Assembly (NCBI RefSeq): GCF_003991205.1
Contig: NZ_RXOZ01000031.1
Coordinates: 1-64,000, forward strand
From: Georgenia sp. SYP-B2076
Lineage (GTDB): Bacteria > Actinomycetota > Actinomycetes > Actinomycetales > Actinomycetaceae
Length of the DNA stretch: 64,000 nt
Direction of reading: 5' to 3'
Shown in pieces: positions 22,577-30,641 of the stretch. The notes beneath the pieces were generated by a model. It did not search any database. It worked only from the letters and a program-made list of their open reading frames with translations, and was not told the DNA's origin. Position 1 is the stretch's first letter. Each line of letters starts with the position of its first letter. The translations under genes were made by a program, and so were the position numbers.

Positions 22577-22768
22577 TGATCGTTCTCCTGGTCTGCCGGT
22601 GGCCCGGTCACTGACAGCCAGATCGCTAGCGCCGTACGCCGTTCACTGGCTCAACTGCCTCCAGCAGCCTAGTCGTGCCCTCAGGACCGCCCGCGCCTGT
22701 GCACCGTGACGACCGCAAGCCGTCCGCTGCCGCGCTTCCGACACCGTCCGTGCCCCGGCCAGGTGCTC

Positions 22769-24013
22769 TCAGACGAGGATCGCCAGGGGGTTCTCGATCG
22801 CCGTCTGGAAGGCGCGGAGCCATTGCGCGGCGAGGGCGCCGTCGATGGCGCGGTGGTCGGCCGAGAGGGTGCAGCGCATGACCTTTCCGACCTGCACGAC
22901 GCCATCGGCGACGACCGGCTGGTCGAGCGCGGCACCGACCGCGAGGATCGCCGACTGGGGTGGGTTGAGGATGGCGGAGAACTCCTTCGTGCCGTACATC
23001 CCCAGGTTGGAGACCGTGAAGCTGCCGCCCTCGAGCTCCTCCTGCCTCAGCCGCCCCTGACGTGCCCGCCCCGCGAGCTCGGCGGTCACGGCACTGACCT
23101 GGCTCAGCGACATGGTGTCCACCCCGCGCAGGACGGGCGTGAGCAGGCCCCCGTCGGTAGCCACGGCGACGGCGATGTCGACGCTCGTGAAGCGGCGGAG
23201 CGCCGTGTCGGTCCAGATCACGTTGGCCTCGGGCACCTCTCGGAACGCCGCGGCGGCGGCCTTGACGACCAGGTCGTTGACCGAGACCTTGACCGTGCCG
23301 ACGGTGTTGATCCGGGCGCGCAGGTCAAGGAGCTCGTCCGCGCGGCAGTCCGCCGTGACGTAGAAGTGCGGCACGGACGACTTGCTCTCCGTCAGCCGTC
23401 GCGCGATCGCACGGCGCATGCCGGTGTGCAGGACCTCGGTGAAGGTCGGCGCCACACCGGTGGGAGCCGCCGCCGCGGAGGGCTGCGCTCCGGCGGCCGG
23501 CGTGGCGCCCGTGCTCGCAGGGTCGGTGGCACCAGGCTCATCCACCGGCGCGAGATAGGCCTCGATGTCCCGCCGGACGATGCGTCCCTGGGGCCCGCTG
23601 CCGGTGAGCCGGGCGAGGTCGATACCACGATCCTTGGCCATCTTGCGGGCGAGCGGGCTGGCGAACCGGCGCACGGGTGCCCTCCCGTCGTCGGCCGGTA
23701 CCGGGGCGTGGGACGACGCCGTCCCGGGCGTTGCGGCGTTCCCGAGCAGCCCGGCGAGGTCCGGCTCGTCCTCGCCGATCGCGAGAAGGAGAGCGATGGG
23801 GGCGCCGACGTCGACGGTCTGTCCCGGCGCGGCGAGGTGGCGGGCGAGTACGCCGTCGAGCTCGGCGCCGTACTCCACGACGGCCTTCTCGGTCTCGATC
23901 TCGGCGAGGGTGTCACCCACGGCCACGTGGGTGCCCTCCTCGATGAGCCAGGCCGCGATGATGGCCTCCGTCGCGTTGGCGAGCACCTCGGGCATACGGA
24001 TGATCGTTGCCAT
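22769..24013 (-). CDS. 2-oxoacid dehydrogenase complex E2 (dihydrolipoamide acyltransferase)
   Basis: A 414-residue E2. The lipoyl domain is at about 1-80 with the lipoyl Lys in EIETEKAVVEY (about residue 43). A peripheral-subunit-binding domain lies near 114-150 (RRFASPLARKMAKDRGIDLARL), linked by an Ala/Pro-rich hinge to the catalytic domain, which ends with DHRAIDGA carrying the acyltransferase His and Asp. It follows the fused E1 gene by two bases. No E3 gene is present here; the housekeeping enzyme is presumably used. The substrate could be pyruvate, acetoin or a branched-chain 2-oxoacid. Confidence 0.93.
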   Translation of the reverse strand: MATIIRMPEVLANATEAIIAAWLIEEGTHVAVGDTLAEIETEKAVVEYGAELDGVLARHLAAPGQTVDVGAPIALLLAIGEDEPDLAGLLGNAATPGTASSHAPVPADDGRAPVRRFASPLARKMAKDRGIDLARLTGSGPQGRIVRRDIEAYLAPVDEPGATDPASTGATPAAGAQPSAAAAPTGVAPTFTEVLHTGMRRAIARRLTESKSSVPHFYVTADCRADELLDLRARINTVGTVKVSVNDLVVKAAAAAFREVPEANVIWTDTALRRFTSVDIAVAVATDGGLLTPVLRGVDTMSLSQVSAVTAELAGRARQGRLRQEELEGGSFTVSNLGMYGTKEFSAILNPPQSAILAVGAALDQPVVADGVVQVGKVMRCTLSADHRAIDGALAAQWLRAFQTAIENPLAILV

Positions 24014-24015
24014 GG

Positions 24016-26202
24016 TCAGCCTCCGAATCCAGCGACGACGCGGGCGAGGCCATCGACGACCTCTTCGTGCTTGGCGATGGCCGCACGCTCGAGCACCTTG
24101 GAGATGCTGGGCGAGGCCTCGGAGCCGGTGACCCGCTGGACGGGCTGGTCCAGCCAGTCGAAGAATCGTCGCTGGATCTCGTCGGAGAGCCACCCGCCGT
24201 AGGAGGTGCCCAGCGCCCCCTGCTCGACGATGAGGACGTTGTTCGTCTTCCTGATGGACTCGCCGACGGTCTCCCAGTCCAGGCTCGCCCGATCAAGCCA
24301 GCGCAGGTCGATGACCTCGGCGTCGGTCCCGGTCTGCTCGACGGCGTCGAGGGTGTGGCCGACCATCGACAGGTAGGTCAGCACGGTCAGGTCCTCGCCG
24401 TGTCGGCGGACGGCCGCCTTGCCGAAGGGCAGGTGGTAGTCGAGGTCGTCCACCGGCGCGGATCCGGTCGAGGCGTAGAGGTCGACATGCTCGAGAACGA
24501 GGACGGGGTCGTTCAGGGTCAGCGCCGTGTTCATGAGGCCGACGTAGTCGAAGGGGGTGGACGGGGCGACGATGCGCCAGCCGGGGCTGGTGGCGAAGAT
24601 GCCCGCCGGGTCCATGGAGTGCTGCGAGCCGTACCCGGTGCCGGCGGCGACCTTAGTGCGCAGCACGAGGGGGACGTCGCTGTGACCGCCGAACATGTGC
24701 CGGGCCTTGCCGATCTGGTTGAAGACCTGATCGGCGGCCACCCAGAGGAAGTCCGGGTACATGAACTCCACGACCGGGCGGTAGCGCCCGTCCAGGGCCA
24801 TGCCGCCACCCAGGCCGGCGAAGGCGTTCTCGCTGATCGGCGTGCCCAGGACACGCTCGGGGTACGCCTTGCTCAGTCCCTTGGTCGCGCCGTTCGTCCC
24901 ACCGTTGAGGCGGTGGACGTCCTCCCCCAGGATGACGATCGACCGGTCCTGGTCCATCCGCCTCGCCATGACGCCGGCGACGCAGTCGATGAACTTCCTC
25001 GGCTCGAGGGCGCCGGTGAAGGAGGCCTCCTCGGCCGTGCGGACACCGGCGAGCTCGCTGAGGTCGCCCCGCACTCCGACGTCGACGAAGCTCGGCTCGG
25101 GCCACAGGTCCGGGCGGATGCGACGAGTCCCGGGCTTGCCTGCGGGGTCCGCCTCGACCAGGGCGGCGGCCACACCGGCCATCGCCGCGGTGGCCTGCGC
25201 GCGGACCGCGGCCACGCCGTCGGCGTCGATGTGGCCCAGCCGGATCATCTCGTTCGCGACCCGGTCCAGCGGGTCGCGCTCGCGCCACGCGGCCTCCTCG
25301 GCCTTGTCGCGGTAGCCGAACGCGCTGCCGGGGTACGGGCCGTTCTGGTGGAAGAACCGGTAGACCTCGGCTTCGATGACGGTCGGCCCGTTCCCGGCGC
25401 GCATGTACGCCAGCGCCTGCTCCGTGGCCAGGTGCACTGCGAGGGGGTCCATGCCGTCGACCCGCCAGGCGGGGATGCCGAACCCGAGACCACGCGCGGA
25501 GAGCCGCGGCTCGCCGGTCGCCTCGCTGACGTGGGTGGAGACCGCGTACAGGTTGTTCTCGATGAAGAAGCAGACCGGCAGGTCCCAGGCGGAGGTGAGG
25601 TTCATGCTCTCCAGGACCGACCCGATGTTGACCGCACCGTCCCCGAAGTAGGTCACCGTGACGTCGTCGGTCTCGGCGTGCCGCTGCGCCCAGGCGTTGC
25701 CCGCCGCGAGCGGCACGCCCCCGCCGACGATGGCGTTGGTGCCCAGCGCCCCGGCCTCGTGCCACTGCAGGTGCATGGAGCCGCCGCGGCCGCGGCAGAA
25801 CCCCTGTGCGAGCCCGAGGATCTCGGCCAGGGTGCGCTGCAGCACCGTGCGCACCTCGCCGCCGACCAGGTCGCTCAGGTCCAGCCCCTCGTGCGCCACG
25901 TGGTTGATCGCCTTCGCGAGGAACTGGTGGTGACCGCGGTGCGAGCCGTTCACGCCGTCGGTGGAGCGCAGGCCGACGACGGACCCGACGGCGCCGCCCT
26001 CCTGGCCGACGCTCGAGTGGGCGGGGCCGTGGACCAAGCCCTCGCCGGCCAGCTCGAGGACCGTCTCCTCGAACGCCCGGATTAGGTGCAGCTGGCCCAG
26101 CATGGTCGCGAGTAGCGCGGGGTCGGCCGCCGCCCAGTCCTCCGGCGTGGTCCTGAGCTCCACCCACGGCGAGGCGGGGGCCAACGGGGTCGTGTGGGGC
26201 AT
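24016..26202 (-). CDS. 2-oxoacid dehydrogenase E1, alpha and beta subunits fused
   Basis: A 728-residue thiamine-diphosphate enzyme. Residues about 30-350 are the E1-alpha part with the TPP motif starting GDGAVNIG (187-194) and ending in ENN (215-217). Residues about 390-728 are the E1-beta part (DQDRSIVILGEDV, GTPISENAFAGLGGGMALDG). Such one-chain E1 proteins exist but usually the subunits are separate genes. It decarboxylates a 2-oxoacid and passes the acyl group to the E2 encoded next. It is divergent from the VOC-GntR pair; GGATCC-type words in the 174-base gap may be operators. Confidence 0.92.
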   Translation of the reverse strand: MPHTTPLAPASPWVELRTTPEDWAAADPALLATMLGQLHLIRAFEETVLELAGEGLVHGPAHSSVGQEGGAVGSVVGLRSTDGVNGSHRGHHQFLAKAINHVAHEGLDLSDLVGGEVRTVLQRTLAEILGLAQGFCRGRGGSMHLQWHEAGALGTNAIVGGGVPLAAGNAWAQRHAETDDVTVTYFGDGAVNIGSVLESMNLTSAWDLPVCFFIENNLYAVSTHVSEATGEPRLSARGLGFGIPAWRVDGMDPLAVHLATEQALAYMRAGNGPTVIEAEVYRFFHQNGPYPGSAFGYRDKAEEAAWRERDPLDRVANEMIRLGHIDADGVAAVRAQATAAMAGVAAALVEADPAGKPGTRRIRPDLWPEPSFVDVGVRGDLSELAGVRTAEEASFTGALEPRKFIDCVAGVMARRMDQDRSIVILGEDVHRLNGGTNGATKGLSKAYPERVLGTPISENAFAGLGGGMALDGRYRPVVEFMYPDFLWVAADQVFNQIGKARHMFGGHSDVPLVLRTKVAAGTGYGSQHSMDPAGIFATSPGWRIVAPSTPFDYVGLMNTALTLNDPVLVLEHVDLYASTGSAPVDDLDYHLPFGKAAVRRHGEDLTVLTYLSMVGHTLDAVEQTGTDAEVIDLRWLDRASLDWETVGESIRKTNNVLIVEQGALGTSYGGWLSDEIQRRFFDWLDQPVQRVTGSEASPSISKVLERAAIAKHEEVVDGLARVVAGFGG

Positions 26203-26227
26203 CGGTGTCGTTCTCCTTCGAACGAAG

Positions 26228-26356
26228 TGGATCCGCGGCGGTCAACGCCGGCACGGTCATCGCCGCCCAACCTACAACTACATTGGATACCATTGCGCTC
26301 GTTTGGGCCCCGAAGTTCCGGCAATACGGCATCCTTGGCGAAGTATTGGATCCATC
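26228..26356. promoter_or_regulatory. Divergent control region with repeated TTGGAT(A)CCAT words
   Basis: Between the E1 gene (minus) and the VOC-GntR pair (plus), ATTGGATACCATT (26282-26294) and ATTGGATCCATC (26345-26356) share the palindromic core TGGAT-CCA, and TGGATCC occurs again at 26228. Such paired sites would suit autoregulation and control of both directions by the nearby GntR protein. This is inference from position and symmetry only. Confidence 0.45.
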
Positions 26357-26376
26357 GGGCGTTGGGAGCGGACATC

Positions 26377-26904
26377 ATGACTGGAATACCTGGACTCGTC
26401 GGCACCGAGCACATCGGCTTCACCGTGCCGGACCTGGAGGAGGCCACCCGGTTCTTTGTCGACGTCGTCGGCTGCGAGTGGCTCTACTCCCTCGGCCCCT
26501 TCCAGGACGACGGCGACTGGATGACCGAGCATCTGGCCGTCCACCCCCGGACCGTGATGCGCGAGAACCGCTTCTTCCGGTGCCGGACCGGCCCGAACTT
26601 CGAGATCTTCGCCTACGAGCCGCCCGAGCCGCCCGCGCCGCAGCCGCGCAACAGCGACATCGGCGGACACCACCTCGCGTTCTACGTCGAGGACCTCGAC
26701 GCCGCCGTCGACTACCTCCGGGCAAAGGATGTCCGCGTCCTGGGCGCGCCGACCGCAAGCACCCGGCACAACGAGGGGCAGCGCTGGGTGTACTTCCTCT
26801 CCCCCTGGGGCATGCAGCTCGAGCTCGTGAGCTACCCGAACGGCAAGGCGTACGAGCGCACCGCGACGACCCTGCTGTGGCACCCCGCGAACCCGGGCGA
26901 GTGA
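26377..26904 (+). CDS. VOC family protein (glyoxalase/dioxygenase superfamily)
   Basis: A 175-residue protein with two beta-alpha-beta-beta-beta modules. Metal ligands expected of the superfamily are visible: His12 (TEHIGF), His98/99 (GGHHLAF) and Glu149 (QLELVSY). The start at 26377 has GGGAG upstream; the frame is open earlier but lacks homology. It could be an epimerase, lyase or dioxygenase; single-domain members of this length are often methylmalonyl-CoA-epimerase-like or glyoxalase-like. It is coupled by a GTGA overlap to the GntR gene and divergent from the 2-oxoacid dehydrogenase, suggesting a shared pathway. Confidence 0.85.
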   Translation: MTGIPGLVGTEHIGFTVPDLEEATRFFVDVVGCEWLYSLGPFQDDGDWMTEHLAVHPRTVMRENRFFRCRTGPNFEIFAYEPPEPPAPQPRNSDIGGHHLAFYVEDLDAAVDYLRAKDVRVLGAPTASTRHNEGQRWVYFLSPWGMQLELVSYPNGKAYERTATTLLWHPANPGE

Positions 26905-27590
26905 GCACCCACGAGGTCGGCGCCCAGGGTGCGCCAACGGGGCCGCCCGACCGGACGGCGTCCGAGCGCATCGTCGCGGGGCTCCGCGCGCAGATCCTCG
27001 GCGGGCACCTGCCGCCCGGCTCCCGGATCCGCCAGGAGGAGCTCGCGCACGAGTTCGGCGCCAGCCGCCTGCCCGTCCGCGAGGCGCTTCGACTCCTCGA
27101 GGCCGAGGGCCTCGTCCGCCTCGTGGCGCACACGGGAGCCTGGGTCGCGCGGCTGAGCCTCCAGGAGTGCACGGAGGCCTACCTCGTGCGGGAGCAGCTC
27201 GAACCCCTGCTGCTGAGCCAGTCCCTCCCGCACCTGACCGACGACGACGTCGAGCGCCTCGCCGATCTCGTCGGCCAGATGGAACGGGCCGACCTCGAGC
27301 GGTTCCTCGTCCTCGACCGTGAGTTCCACCTGCTCTCCTTCTCAGCAGCAACCACGCCCGTCCTGCACGAGCAGGTGTTGCGCCTGTGGAACACCACGCA
27401 GCACTACCGTCGTGCCTTCGCGGTGCTGGTGGACATCCAGCACAGCCGGACCACCCACTACGAGCACGCTCTCCTCGTCGACGCGGTGCGCCGCCACGAC
27501 GTCGAGGACGCCCAGGTGCTCCAGCGGATGCACATCCGGCGCACGCGCCACGAGCTCGCGCGCCACCCCGAGGTCTTCGACACCGCCTGA
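26901..27590 (+). CDS. GntR family regulator (FCD subfamily)
   Basis: A 229-residue regulator. The N-terminal winged helix (about 20-80) has the GntR pattern ASERIVAGLRAQILGG, PPGSRIRQEELAHEFG and PVREALRLLEAEGLV. The rest is a helical FCD ligand-binding domain with His residues that commonly bind a metal and a carboxylate ligand (DREFHLLSF, HYEHALLVDAV). The GTG start at 26901 overlaps the VOC stop. It probably represses its own operon and the divergent E1-E2 genes in the absence of an organic acid. Confidence 0.9.
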   Translation: MSTHEVGAQGAPTGPPDRTASERIVAGLRAQILGGHLPPGSRIRQEELAHEFGASRLPVREALRLLEAEGLVRLVAHTGAWVARLSLQECTEAYLVREQLEPLLLSQSLPHLTDDDVERLADLVGQMERADLERFLVLDREFHLLSFSAATTPVLHEQVLRLWNTTQHYRRAFAVLVDIQHSRTTHYEHALLVDAVRRHDVEDAQVLQRMHIRRTRHELARHPEVFDTA

Positions 27591-27638
27591 CCATCACCGG
27601 CTGCCGCGGTATCCCCGGCCGGCCCCGTCACCGCCTCC

Positions 27639-27701
27639 TCACCGGACCGGGCGTCCGCCGAGATGGAGCGACGAGAGCTCGGGGTCGTCGAGCAGCTCAC
27701 G
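27639..27701 (-). pseudogene. Tail of a LivF-like ATPase left behind by a deletion
   Basis: Directly after the stop of the ATPase gene below, another minus-strand frame reads RELLDDPELSSLHLGGRPVR and then stops. This is the usual C-terminal ending of branched-chain-type ABC ATPases. Either a frameshift cut the LivG-like protein short, or a deletion removed most of a following livF-like gene and left its tail. Confidence 0.45.
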
Positions 27702-28428
27702 GGCGGGACCCTTGTGGGTTGGACTGGACCTCGGCGGGCGGTCCCGACGCGATGGGGCGGCCTCGGTCGAAGGCCACCACGTGGTCGGACAGGCTCATGA
27801 CCAGCTCCATGTTGTGCTCGACGACGATGAAGGTCCGGCCCTCGCTGTTGAGCTCTCGGATCAGCGTGGAGATCCGGCCGATCAGGGACGGGTTCACGCC
27901 GCCGGCCGGCTCGTCGAGCATGATGATGTCCGGCTCGCCCATGAGCACGCCGGCCAGCTCGAGCAGCTTCTGCTGGCCGTAGGAGAGGTTGCGCGCCTCG
28001 CTGTGCTCGAGGTGGTCGATGCCGACCCGCCGCAGCCATCCACGGGCGCGGTCGGTCGCGGCCTCGTTGCGGGCCTTGCCCCACGGCCCGGTCACGGACG
28101 CGTGCCGGACCGCGACGAGCATGTTCTCCAGGACGGTCATCCTGGGGAAGACGCGGCAGACCTGGAAGCTGCGGCCGAGGTTGAGGCGCGCGATCCGGTC
28201 CGGGGTGGAGCGGGTGACGTCCTTGCACGCGAGCGTGACCGTGCCGGGGGCCGCCCTGATCATGCCCGTCACGCAGTTGAAGAAGGTCGTCTTGCCCGAG
28301 CCGTTGGGCCCGATGATCGCGTTGATCTTCCCCGGCAGGAAGTCCACGCTGGCGTCGTCGACGGCGTGGACGCCGCCGAAGGCCTTCGAGAGCGACTGGA
28401 CCTGGAGGGTGACCGCGCCGTTGGTCAT
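27697..28428 (-). CDS. Branched-chain-type ABC ATPase (LivG-like), in a degraded cluster
   Basis: A 243-residue ABC ATPase. Walker A is GPNGSGKTT, the signature is LSYGQQKLLELAG, and Walker B is IIMLDEPAGG, all typical of the LivG subunit of hydrophobic amino-acid/amide importers. The C-terminus ends abnormally (NPQGSRP) just before a coding-like tail in another frame. It overlaps the truncated permease gene by 4 bases. No matching binding protein or LivH-type permease lies beside it, so it is probably not part of a working importer. A second, complete liv-type set is at 48441-53095. Confidence 0.75.
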   Translation of the reverse strand: MTNGAVTLQVQSLSKAFGGVHAVDDASVDFLPGKINAIIGPNGSGKTTFFNCVTGMIRAAPGTVTLACKDVTRSTPDRIARLNLGRSFQVCRVFPRMTVLENMLVAVRHASVTGPWGKARNEAATDRARGWLRRVGIDHLEHSEARNLSYGQQKLLELAGVLMGEPDIIMLDEPAGGVNPSLIGRISTLIRELNSEGRTFIVVEHNMELVMSLSDHVVAFDRGRPIASGPPAEVQSNPQGSRP

Positions 28429-29040
28429 GACCTGCTCCCGTTCTCGGTCAGGCTGAGCGGCTCCTTGATGTCGTTGCGGCCGGCCGTGCCGGGCCCTTCC
28501 GAGGCGACGGCGTCGGCCAGCTCCCGGGCCGTGACCTCGCGGATGGAGGAGGCCTGCGGACCGAACCGGGCGAGCAGCTGCTTGCCGGCCGGGATGACGC
28601 CCTCGGGCATGAACAGCACGACCAGCGCGAGCAGGAGACCGGTGGCGACGAGGTGGAACTGGCTGTCACCGAACTGCAGCTTGAAGAACTCGATCGCGGA
28701 GCCGACGACGATGGCACCCAGCAGCGGACCGAACAGCGAGCGCACACCACCGAGCAGCGCCATGAGGACCATGTGGGCGCCCATGAGGATCGAGAACTGG
28801 AAGACCGGGTCGAGGTCGCCGAACCACAGGGCGTACAACCCGCCGCCCAGGGCGGTGAAGAAGGCGGACCACACGAACGCCACGAGCTTGGTGAAGAACG
28901 TCGGCACCCCGAGCGACTGAGCCTTGTCCTCGTCCTCCCGGATGACCTTCAGGCCCATCCCGAACCTGGACCGGTCGATCATCCACCACACGAGCAGCGC
29001 CAGCACGAGCGCGGCGGCATAGAGGTAGAAGAAGACCTGT
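28425..29040 (-). pseudogene. 5'-truncated branched-chain-type ABC permease (LivM-like)
   Basis: Only about the last 205 residues of a LivM-like permease remain (from QVFFY to the stop); full proteins have about 300-350. The text LVWWMIDRSRFGMGLKVIREDEDKAQSLGV and GGVRSLFGPLLGAIVV is typical of the family's second half. Homology stops at about 29039, where an unrelated plus-strand fragment begins. The first start codon inside the frame (29006) has no convincing ribosome site, so it is most likely dead. Confidence 0.8.
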
Positions 29041-29042
29041 CG
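29037..29042. other. Rearrangement junction: two genes broken head to head
   Basis: Minus-strand LivM-like coding sequence ends at its truncated 5' side near 29039, and plus-strand MFS-like coding sequence begins, also lacking its 5' part, within a few bases. No insertion-sequence end or target duplication is visible. Confidence 0.7.
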
Positions 29043-29371
29043 GCGCGGTCATGGGCGTGCTCGCCTACCTGCTGCTCGTCCTCGACCAGGCACTCGCCGG
29101 GGCGCTCGGCGGCACTCTCTTCCTGGCCGGTGCGTGGGCGTTCCTGCACTCCTCGCTGCAGAAGTGGGCGATCGACGTGACACCCGAGTCCCGTGCCACC
29201 GTCGTGAGCCTCTTCGCGTCCGCGCTCTTCCTCGGCAGTGCCGCGGGGACGGCGTTCGGCGTCGAGTACGTGGCCTCCGGGAGCACGGCGCCGCACTTCG
29301 GCGTGGGCCTCGCCGTCATGGTGACCCTCGCCGTGGCGGTGCTGGTCGCCCGTCACCGGTACGGCGACTGA
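29042..29371 (+). pseudogene. 3' fragment of an MFS transporter gene
   Basis: About 107 codons encode three to four hydrophobic helices with the pattern of the end of a 12-helix major facilitator (GTLFLAGAWAFLHSSLQKW, VTPESRATVVSLFASALFLG, GSAAGTAFG). A full protein has about 400 residues, so three quarters are missing. No ribosome site precedes the internal ATG at 29051. Its stop and that of the convergent LacI gene both lie in the palindrome CTGACGCGTCAG (29368-29379). Confidence 0.75.
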
Positions 29372-29375
29372 CGCG

Positions 29376-30398
29376 TCAGCGGCGGGCCGCCGTCGACCCG
29401 CGCACGACCAGCTCGACCGGGAGGCTCACGGTGGTCGCGTCGGACACGTCGTCCACCAGCCGGCGTAGCAGGATCCGCGCCGCCTCCGCCCCGATCCGGG
29501 CGTGCGGCACGCGCACGGTCGTCAGGGGTGGGGACAGCTTGTCGACGTAGGGCATGTCGTTGTACCCCACGACGCTCACGTCCCCCGGCACGTTGAGCCC
29601 GCGTTCGCGCAGGAACTCGTAGAGCCCGACGGCGAGCTGGTCGTTGCCCGCGAGGACCGCCGTCGGCCGTGGCACGGCGGTGTCGAACAGCTCCCGGGCC
29701 GCCCGGGCCCCCTCCTCCTCGGAGTAGACGCGGCAGCTCACGATCAGGGCGGGGTCCAGATCGCCGCCCAGCTCGTGCATGCACTGCCGGAAGGCGCGCG
29801 CACGCTGGATGCCCGTCGAGAGCTCCGCGGGTCCCGCGAGGTGCCCGATGCGCCGGTGGCCGAGGTCCACGAGGTGCCGTACGGCCTGCTCCACGCCGTC
29901 CGTGTCGTCACCGACCACCGCGGGCAGGCGGGCGCTGTCGTCGCGGCGGTTCACGAGGACCACAGGCAGGTGCCGGTCGGCGGCCTCGCGGACCGCCTCG
30001 TCCTCCCGTCGGGCCGAGGCGATGATGAGGCCGTCGACCTGGCGGGCGAGCAGGGCGTCGAAGATCTCCCGTTCGCGCGCCGCGTCGTTGTCCGTCTCGG
30101 CGATGATGCTGAGATACCCGCCGGGGGTCAGCACCGAGTCGGCACCCCTGACAATCGGCGGGAACAGGGCGTTGGCCAGGTCCGGGACGATGATCCCGAC
30201 CATCATCGTGCGGTTCGTCTTCAGGCTCCGGGCCATCGGGTTGGGGGTGTAGGCGAGGGCCTTCGCCGCTTGCAGGACCCTGCGGACCGTGCCCTCGCTG
30301 ACGAGCGACCGGGTCTCGGGGTTGAGCGCGCGGGACGCCGTGCCCGGGTGGACGCCGGCCCGCTCCGCGACGTCCTTCAGGGTGGCGTTGCGGCTCAT
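29376..30398 (-). CDS. LacI family transcriptional regulator
   Basis: A 340-residue repressor. The N-terminal helix-turn-helix and hinge are clear: ATLKDVAERAGVHPGTASRAL, then VLQAAKALAYTPNPMARSLKTNRT. A periplasmic-binding-type effector domain follows (VGIIVPDLANALFPPIVRGA; VVGYNDMPYVDKLSPPLTTV). The start at MSRNAT is chosen because the HTH begins at once and GAGAGGG lies ten bases upstream. It is intact although both neighbours are remnants. Two LacI-style palindromes at 53151 and 59423 are candidate targets, but nothing directly links them to this protein. Confidence 0.93.
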   Translation of the reverse strand: MSRNATLKDVAERAGVHPGTASRALNPETRSLVSEGTVRRVLQAAKALAYTPNPMARSLKTNRTMMVGIIVPDLANALFPPIVRGADSVLTPGGYLSIIAETDNDAAREREIFDALLARQVDGLIIASARREDEAVREAADRHLPVVLVNRRDDSARLPAVVGDDTDGVEQAVRHLVDLGHRRIGHLAGPAELSTGIQRARAFRQCMHELGGDLDPALIVSCRVYSEEEGARAARELFDTAVPRPTAVLAGNDQLAVGLYEFLRERGLNVPGDVSVVGYNDMPYVDKLSPPLTTVRVPHARIGAEAARILLRRLVDDVSDATTVSLPVELVVRGSTAARR

Positions 30399-30507
30399 AG
30401 TGGTCACGCCCTCTCGGCTGCCCCCTCGGGACGTCTCGGCCCGCGCGCCGGCTCGTCTCACGCTATCGACCTCCAAGAATACTGCCGGGACTGACGCGGC
30501 CGACGCA

Positions 30508-30594
30508 CCCACGCTCCCGGCCGGGTCCGGACTGCTTGACGCCACCGAAAGGCGTGGCCGGGTCGGCGACCACGCCGAAGGAGAGCCCGAGGCT
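30508..30594 (-). pseudogene. Relic of an aldehyde dehydrogenase gene
   Basis: On the minus strand this stretch reads SLGLSFGVVADPATPFGG then VKQSGPGRERG. It aligns without gaps to the VGLNRGVVSDPAAPFGG and VKQSGLGREGG segment near the C-terminus of the succinate-semialdehyde-dehydrogenase-like protein at 55634-57106, and the DNA is also closely similar. Nothing else of the gene remains. It lies upstream of the LacI gene and next to the terminator of the amidohydrolase. Confidence 0.75.
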
Positions 30595-30595
30595 G

Positions 30596-30629
30596 GTGGT
30601 TCGGGCCCGACGCAGCGGGCCCGAACCAC
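30596..30629 (-). terminator. Hairpin terminator after the 30642 amidohydrolase gene
   Basis: A perfect 14-bp stem (GTGGTTCGGGCCCG with its complement) and a 6-base loop, 12 bases downstream of the minus-strand stop. It ends the RidA-amidohydrolase unit. Confidence 0.8.
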
Positions 30630-30641
30630 GGCCGTCACGAA

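Noticed and set aside
22577-22768. Matching direct repeats at the two ends of the catabolic block (compared with 59410-59579)
   Set aside because: By eye no shared word longer than about 8 bases was found, so no attachment-site claim is made.
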